From NCBI RefSeq assembly GCF_000717875.1, contig NZ_JOCT01000047.1, positions 1 through 26,011 of the forward strand: 26,011 bases of DNA, given 5' to 3'. A program made the translations under genes and the position numbers. Below, piece after piece: positions 20,969 to 26,011 of this stretch (its first letter is position 1; every line of letters begins with the position of its first letter). The stretch is from Streptomyces sp. NRRL S-455 (GTDB lineage Bacteria > Actinomycetota > Actinomycetes > Streptomycetales > Streptomycetaceae). Below the pieces are notes generated by a model that was not told where the DNA came from, made no database searches, and worked only from the letters and a program-made list of their open reading frames with translations.

Positions 20969-23900
20969 TCAGGCGCGGAGGCGTAGTCCTCGAGGGGTCG
21001 CGATGAAGCCCGCTCCTTCCAGGAGGGTGCCGATGGGGGAGGTCAGGGCCTGGGCGCCGTTGACGCGTTCCACGGTGACCGTGCCGAGGGAGCCCGCGCG
21101 GGCGGCTGCGGCGAGTGCCTCCGCGGCGGAGCGCAGCCGCTGGTCGCCGGTGGGGTCGCCGTCCGGGTCGGCTGCCCAGGCCAGCAGGGTCTTGCCGCCG
21201 CGCTCCATGTAGAGCGTCAGCTCACCGTCGACGAGTACGACCAGGGAGCCGGCCTTGCGGCCCGGCTTGTGTCCGGCGCCGGTCGGGGGCTCGGGCCAGG
21301 ACAGGGCGGCGCCGTAGGCGTTCGCCGGGTCGGCGGCGGCGAGGACGACCGCCCGGGAGGCGGCGTCCGGGCGGCCGCGACGGCCCGGGATCCCGGGGTC
21401 GTACGGTGCGCGGCCACCGTTCTGCCAGGGCGGAGGGCCTTGCGGGGCGTAGTCCCGGGGGGAGACGTACTCGTCCCGGGACCCTTCGGGAGCCGGCATG
21501 TCGAGCGTGGGACCGAAGTCGGGGAAGCCGTTGTGGCCGGGATCGTCGGTGTGGTCGGTCGAGGGGGCGGAGTCGTCCGGTCCGGCGAAGTCGTGTGCGG
21601 GGAACGGGTCGAGGTCGGGGACCGGCGGGCCGGGCAGGTCCTCGCCGCGGTCCCGGGCGTTGGACACGGCGCGCAGGCGGTCCACAGCGCCGTCCATCGC
21701 GAACTGTGCGGCGCCAAGGCCCTCCACGACGTAGCCCCGGCGGGCCTGGCCGCTCTCCTCGAAGGCGGACAGCACACGGTACGTCGCCGAGAACCCGCCC
21801 TCGACACCCTCCGCCGACACCGCGCCTCTGGTCACCACGCCGTGCCGGTCGAGGAGCGTGCGCGCGAGGGCGTGGGCCCGCACCGTGGGGTCCGGCTCGT
21901 GGGCCGGGAGCAGGGACCAGCGGCCGGCGACGGTCGGCGGGCCGGAGCGGGACGCGGTGCGCGCCGCGGCCGTCAGGGAGCCGTAGCGGCCGCGCGGGAC
22001 CGCGCGCTTGGCACGGTGGGCCGTCGAACCGGCGGTGCGGCCCGAGCCGAGCAGGGACCGCATGGGCGCGAGCGTGTCGTTCGTCAGGCGCCCTGACCAG
22101 GCGAGGTCCCAGATGATGTCGGCCAGTTGCGGGTCGGTGGCGTCGGGGTGGGTGGTGGCACGGACCTGGTCGGCGATCTGGCGGAAGAAAAGGCCGTAGC
22201 CGCCGGAGAGGGCGTCCAGGACGGACTGGTGGAGGGCCGTGAGCTCCAGCGGGTGCGGGGGCGGCAGGAGCAGCGGTGCCGCGTCCGCCAGGTAGAGGGA
22301 GACCCAGCCGTCCTTGCCGGGGAGGGAGCCGGCCCCGGCCCACACCACCTCTCCGGACGCGGTGAGCTCGTCCAGCATCGCCGGGGTGTAGTTCACGACC
22401 CGGGAGGGCAGGACCAGCTTCTCCAGGGCTGAGGCCGGCACGGACGCGCCCTGGGTCTGCTCGATGGCGCGCACCAGCCCGTCGACGCCGCGCAGCGAGT
22501 GACCCTTGCCGATGTGCTGCCACTGCGGGAGGAACTGGGCGAGCGCGGCCGGCGGCACCGGCTCCAGTTCATGCCGCAGGGCGGCCAGGGAGCGGCGGCG
22601 CAGGCGGCGCAGCACGGCCGCGTCGCACCACTCCTGGCCGATCCCGGCCGGATGGAACTCGCCCTGGACGATCCGGCCCGCCCCGGCGAGCCGTTGGAGG
22701 GCGCCCTCGGTGACGGCGACGCCCAGGCCGAAGCGGGCCGCCGCCGTGGCCGAGGTGAACGGGCCGTGGGTGCGGGCGTAGCGGGCGAGGAGGTCGCCGA
22801 GCGGGTCCTTGACGGGCTCTGTGAAGGCCTCCGGGACGCCGACCGGCAGCGCCGTGCCCAGCGCGTCGCGCAGGCGGCCCGCGTCCTCGATCGCCGCCCA
22901 GTGACCGGCGCCGCCGATCCGGACCCGGATGGCGCGACGCGCACCGGCCAGCTCCTCGGCCCACCGCGGCTCGGCGCCCCGCTCGGCGAGCTCGTCGTCC
23001 GTGAGGGGACCGAGGAGGCGGAGGATGTCCGCGACGCCCTCGGCGTCCTTGACGCGGCGGTCCTCGGTGAGCCACTGAAGCTCCCGCTCCAGCTCCGTCA
23101 GCACCTCCGCGTCGAGCAGCTCGCGCAGCTCCGCCTGGCCCAGCAGCTCGGCCAGTAGCCGCGAGTCGAGCGAGAGGGCCGCGGCGCGGCGCTCGGCGAG
23201 CGGCGAGTCGCCCTCGTACAGGAACTGGGCGACGTAGCCGAAGAGGAGGGAGCGCGCGAAGGGCGACGGTTCGGGAGTCGTGACCTCGACGAGGCGGACC
23301 TTGCGGGACTCCAGGTCTCCCATCAGCTCGACGAGGCCGGGGACGTCGAAGACGTCCTGGAGGCACTCGCGGACCGCCTCCAGGACGATCGGGAACGAGC
23401 CGAACTCGCTCGCCACCTGCAACAGCTGGGAGGCGCGCTGGCGCTGCTGCCACAGCGGGGTGCGCTTGCCCGGGTTGCGGCGCGGCAGCAGCAGTGCGCG
23501 GGCCGCGCACTCGCGGAAGCGGGACGCGAACAGCGCCGAGCTGCCCACCTGGTCGGTGACGACCTGGTCGACCTCGCCCTTGTCGAAGACGACGTCGGCG
23601 GCGCCCACCGGGGCCTGCTCGGCGTCGTACTCGCGGCCCGTCCTCACCGGTTCCTGGTCCAGCAGGTCCAGGCCCATCAGGTCGGCGTCCGGCAGACGCA
23701 GCACGATGCCGTCGTCGGCGTGCATGACCTGCGCGTCCATGCCGTACCGCTCGGAGAGCTTCGCTCCGAGCGCGAGCGCCCAGGGGGCGTGCACCTGGGC
23801 GCCGAACGGGGAGTGCACGACCACACGCCAGTCGCCTAGCTCGTCGCGGAAACGCTCCACGACGATCGTCCGGTCGTCCGGAACGTGGCCGCAGGCCTCA

Positions 23901-25888
23901 CGCTGCTCGTCCAGGTAGGAGAGCACGTTGTCCGCCGCCCAGGCGTCCAGGCCTGCGGCGAGCAGGCGCAGCCGGGCGTCGTCCTTGGGCAGCGAGCCGA
24001 CCTCGCGCAGGAAGGCGCCCACCGCCCGGCCCAGTTCCAGCGGGCGGCCCAGCTGGTCGCCCTTCCAGAAGGGCAGCCGGCCCGGTACGCCCGGGGCCGG
24101 GGAGACCAGGACGCGGTCGCGGGTGATGTCCTCGATGCGCCAGGAGCTCGTCCCGAGAGTGAAGACGTCGCCGACGCGGGACTCGTAGACCATCTCCTCG
24201 TCGAGCTCGCCGACCCGGCCTCCGCCCTTCTTGGGATCGGCGCCCGCGAGGAAGACACCGAAGAGGCCGCGGTCCGGGATCGTGCCCCCGGAGGTGACGG
24301 CGAGGCGCTGGGCGCCCGGGCGGCCGGTGATCTCGCCGGTGACGCGGTCCCACACCACGCGGGGGCGCAGCTCGGCGAACGCGTCGGACGGATAGCGGCC
24401 GGCGAGCATGTCGAGGACCGCGGTGAAGGCGGACTCGGGCAGGGAGGCGAAGGGGGCGGCCCGGCGGACGGCGGTGAGGAGGTCGTCGAACTGCCAGCTG
24501 TCCATGGCCGTCATGGCGACGATCTGCTGGGCCAGGACGTCCAAGGGGTTGGCGGGGACCCTGAGGGACTCGATGGCGCCGGTTCGCATGCGTTCGGTCA
24601 CCACCGCCGCCTGCACCAGGTCACCGCGGTACTTCGGGAAGACCACGCCGGTGGAGACCGCGCCCACCTGGTGGCCCGCGCGGCCGACGCGTTGGAGACC
24701 GGAGGCGACCGAGGGGGGTGACTCGACCTGGACCACGAGGTCGACCGCGCCCATGTCGATGCCCAGCTCCAGACTGGACGTGGCGACGACCGCGGGGAGG
24801 CGACCCGCCTTGAGGTCCTCCTCGACGAGGGCGCGCTGCTCCTTGGAGACCGAGCCGTGATGGGCGCGGGCGATGACCTGCGGGGCGCCCTGGGCGGCTC
24901 CCGAGCCGCCCATCAGCTCGGCGGGGGAGTGGTGCTCGTCGAGGGTCTCGCCCGTGGCCCGTTCGTAGGCGATCTCGTTCAGCCGGTTGCAGAGACGCTC
25001 CGCGAGTCGGCGAGAGTTGGCGAAGACGATCGTGGAGCGGTGGGACTGCACGAGGTCGGTGATCCGCTCCTCGACGTGCGGCCAGATCGACGGACGCTCG
25101 GCGCCCTCCGAGCCGTCCGACACGGGAGAGCCGCCCAGCTCGCCCAGGTCCTCGACCGGGACGACCACGGAGAGGTCGAACTCCTTGCCCGACTCGGGCT
25201 GGACGATCTCCACCTTGCGGCGGGGCGAGAGGAAACGGGCGACCTCGTCGACGGGACGGACCGTCGCGGAGAGGCCGATACGGCGGGCGGGCTTCGGGAG
25301 CAGGTCGTCCAGGCGCTCCAGGGAGAGCGCGAGGTGGGCGCCGCGTTTGGTGCCGGCGACGGCGTGCACCTCGTCGAGGATCACGGTGTCGACGCCGGTC
25401 AGCGCGTCGCGGGTCGCCGAGGTCAGCATCAGGAACAGCGACTCGGGGGTCGTGATCAGGATGTCCGGCGGGCGGGTGGACAGGGCGCGGCGTTCGGCGG
25501 CGGGGGTGTCGCCCGAGCGGATGCCCACCTTGACCTCCGGCTCGGGCAGGCCGAGGCGTACGGACTCCTGGCGGATGCCGGTCAGGGGACTGCGGAGGTT
25601 GCGCTCCACATCCACGGCCAGGGCCTTCAGGGGGGAGACGTACAGGACGCGGCAGCGCTTCCGGGGGTCGGCGGGGGGCGGGGTCGAGGCCAGCTGGTCC
25701 AGGGCGGCGAGGAAGGCGGCCAGGGTCTTGCCGGAGCCGGTGGGGGCGACGACCAGCACGTCCGAGCCCTCGTGGATGGCCTGCCACGCGCCGGCCTGGG
25801 CGCTGGTCGGCGCGGAGAAGGCACCCGTGAACCAGGCGCGGGTCGCGGGGGAGAAGGTGTCCAGGGCTCGGTGTGCGTGGCTGGCCAT
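20969..25888 (-). CDS. lhr: Lhr-type ATP-dependent DNA helicase
   Basis: The 1639-aa superfamily 2 helicase moves 3' to 5' on single-stranded DNA and is linked to DNA repair in mycobacteria. The two RecA domains carry motif I APTGSGKT (Lys54), motif II DEVHAVAGT, motif III LSATV, and the C-terminal motifs SSLELGIDMGAVD and QRVGRAGHQ. The Lhr core winged-helix and beta domains follow, then the long Lhr C-terminal domain. A disordered acidic and proline-rich insertion of about 95 residues (about 1413-1508) interrupts the C-terminal part. M. tuberculosis Lhr is about 1513 aa, so this form is longer. I chose ATG 25888 (MASHAHRALDTFSP); GTG 25903 in frame adds five residues and overlaps a GAGGTG sequence, so either could be used. 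It heads the lhr-nei pair. Confidence 0.93.
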   Translation of the reverse strand: MASHAHRALDTFSPATRAWFTGAFSAPTSAQAGAWQAIHEGSDVLVVAPTGSGKTLAAFLAALDQLASTPPPADPRKRCRVLYVSPLKALAVDVERNLRSPLTGIRQESVRLGLPEPEVKVGIRSGDTPAAERRALSTRPPDILITTPESLFLMLTSATRDALTGVDTVILDEVHAVAGTKRGAHLALSLERLDDLLPKPARRIGLSATVRPVDEVARFLSPRRKVEIVQPESGKEFDLSVVVPVEDLGELGGSPVSDGSEGAERPSIWPHVEERITDLVQSHRSTIVFANSRRLAERLCNRLNEIAYERATGETLDEHHSPAELMGGSGAAQGAPQVIARAHHGSVSKEQRALVEEDLKAGRLPAVVATSSLELGIDMGAVDLVVQVESPPSVASGLQRVGRAGHQVGAVSTGVVFPKYRGDLVQAAVVTERMRTGAIESLRVPANPLDVLAQQIVAMTAMDSWQFDDLLTAVRRAAPFASLPESAFTAVLDMLAGRYPSDAFAELRPRVVWDRVTGEITGRPGAQRLAVTSGGTIPDRGLFGVFLAGADPKKGGGRVGELDEEMVYESRVGDVFTLGTSSWRIEDITRDRVLVSPAPGVPGRLPFWKGDQLGRPLELGRAVGAFLREVGSLPKDDARLRLLAAGLDAWAADNVLSYLDEQREACGHVPDDRTIVVERFRDELGDWRVVVHSPFGAQVHAPWALALGAKLSERYGMDAQVMHADDGIVLRLPDADLMGLDLLDQEPVRTGREYDAEQAPVGAADVVFDKGEVDQVVTDQVGSSALFASRFRECAARALLLPRRNPGKRTPLWQQRQRASQLLQVASEFGSFPIVLEAVRECLQDVFDVPGLVELMGDLESRKVRLVEVTTPEPSPFARSLLFGYVAQFLYEGDSPLAERRAAALSLDSRLLAELLGQAELRELLDAEVLTELERELQWLTEDRRVKDAEGVADILRLLGPLTDDELAERGAEPRWAEELAGARRAIRVRIGGAGHWAAIEDAGRLRDALGTALPVGVPEAFTEPVKDPLGDLLARYARTHGPFTSATAAARFGLGVAVTEGALQRLAGAGRIVQGEFHPAGIGQEWCDAAVLRRLRRRSLAALRHELEPVPPAALAQFLPQWQHIGKGHSLRGVDGLVRAIEQTQGASVPASALEKLVLPSRVVNYTPAMLDELTASGEVVWAGAGSLPGKDGWVSLYLADAAPLLLPPPHPLELTALHQSVLDALSGGYGLFFRQIADQVRATTHPDATDPQLADIIWDLAWSGRLTNDTLAPMRSLLGSGRTAGSTAHRAKRAVPRGRYGSLTAAARTASRSGPPTVAGRWSLLPAHEPDPTVRAHALARTLLDRHGVVTRGAVSAEGVEGGFSATYRVLSAFEESGQARRGYVVEGLGAAQFAMDGAVDRLRAVSNARDRGEDLPGPPVPDLDPFPAHDFAGPDDSAPSTDHTDDPGHNGFPDFGPTLDMPAPEGSRDEYVSPRDYAPQGPPPWQNGGRAPYDPGIPGRRGRPDAASRAVVLAAADPANAYGAALSWPEPPTGAGHKPGRKAGSLVVLVDGELTLYMERGGKTLLAWAADPDGDPTGDQRLRSAAEALAAAARAGSLGTVTVERVNGAQALTSPIGTLLEGAGFIATPRGLRLRA

Positions 25889-26011
25889 GGATCCATCGTG
25901 CACCTCGGCACTGACAGTGGGGTGCCGCCGGGGGTTTGCCTGCCGTTTCGTGGTGGGTCGGGGCCGCGCCGGGGGGTGTCCGTCCTCGGAACGGCGCGAT
26001 GGGGTCGGAGA
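25889..26011. other. Upstream region of lhr, no gene seen
   Basis: These 123 bases run to the window end. They should contain the lhr promoter, but I could not recognise -35/-10 boxes on the minus strand. The palindrome ATGGATCCAT (25886-25895) overlaps the lhr start region and may be chance. Confidence 0.4.

Overview
The window is high-GC actinobacterial DNA, almost certainly a Streptomyces chromosome. GC is strongly biased at third codon positions, GTG starts and four-base stop/start overlaps are common, and the gene order (osaC/osaA-osaB, ftsK, rodZ-like, rimO, pgsA, cinA, clgR, dps, SDR, nei, lhr) is the one I know from Streptomyces coelicolor. It is core chromosome. I found no insertion sequences, prophage genes, CRISPR arrays or integration scars.

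Positions 1-1060 hold the 3' end of an rRNA operon (5S rRNA and a textbook terminator), a shortened DegT-type aminotransferase that lacks the cofactor-lysine segment, and a tRNA-Thr(GGT) gene with its own promoter and a perfect 15-bp terminator that can serve both strands.

Positions 1063-10651 form an osmoadaptation signalling locus. On the minus strand is OsaC, a protein with an RsbW-like kinase domain, PAS, two GAF domains and a PP2C phosphatase. Divergent from it is OsaA, a giant soluble hybrid histidine kinase built on tandem HAMP repeats (exact 276-bp DNA units). OsaB, a response regulator with a coiled-coil tail and no DNA-binding domain, follows. In S. coelicolor these proteins link osmotic stress to the SigB general stress response.

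Positions 10779-18831 hold the plus-strand series ftsK, rodZ-like membrane HTH gene, rimO-pgsA-cinA (translationally coupled), clgR and dps. Intergenic hairpins separate ftsK, the rodZ-like gene and rimO. ftsK and rimO both look leaderless. clgR appears to have its own SigR-type promoter inside the end of cinA.

Positions 18832-25888 hold a doubtful small plus-strand gene that converges on a minus-strand block: lhr helicase, nei glycosylase, then an SDR oxidoreductase. The SDR gene has a clear leaderless promoter overlapped by two palindromes, which suggests repressor control.

The points most worth following are the length-locked HAMP repeat array, the matching GGAAC-N18-GTTT promoters before osaB and clgR, the palindrome-covered SDR promoter, and the remnant aminotransferase behind the rRNA operon. 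I see no wholly new gene system here.
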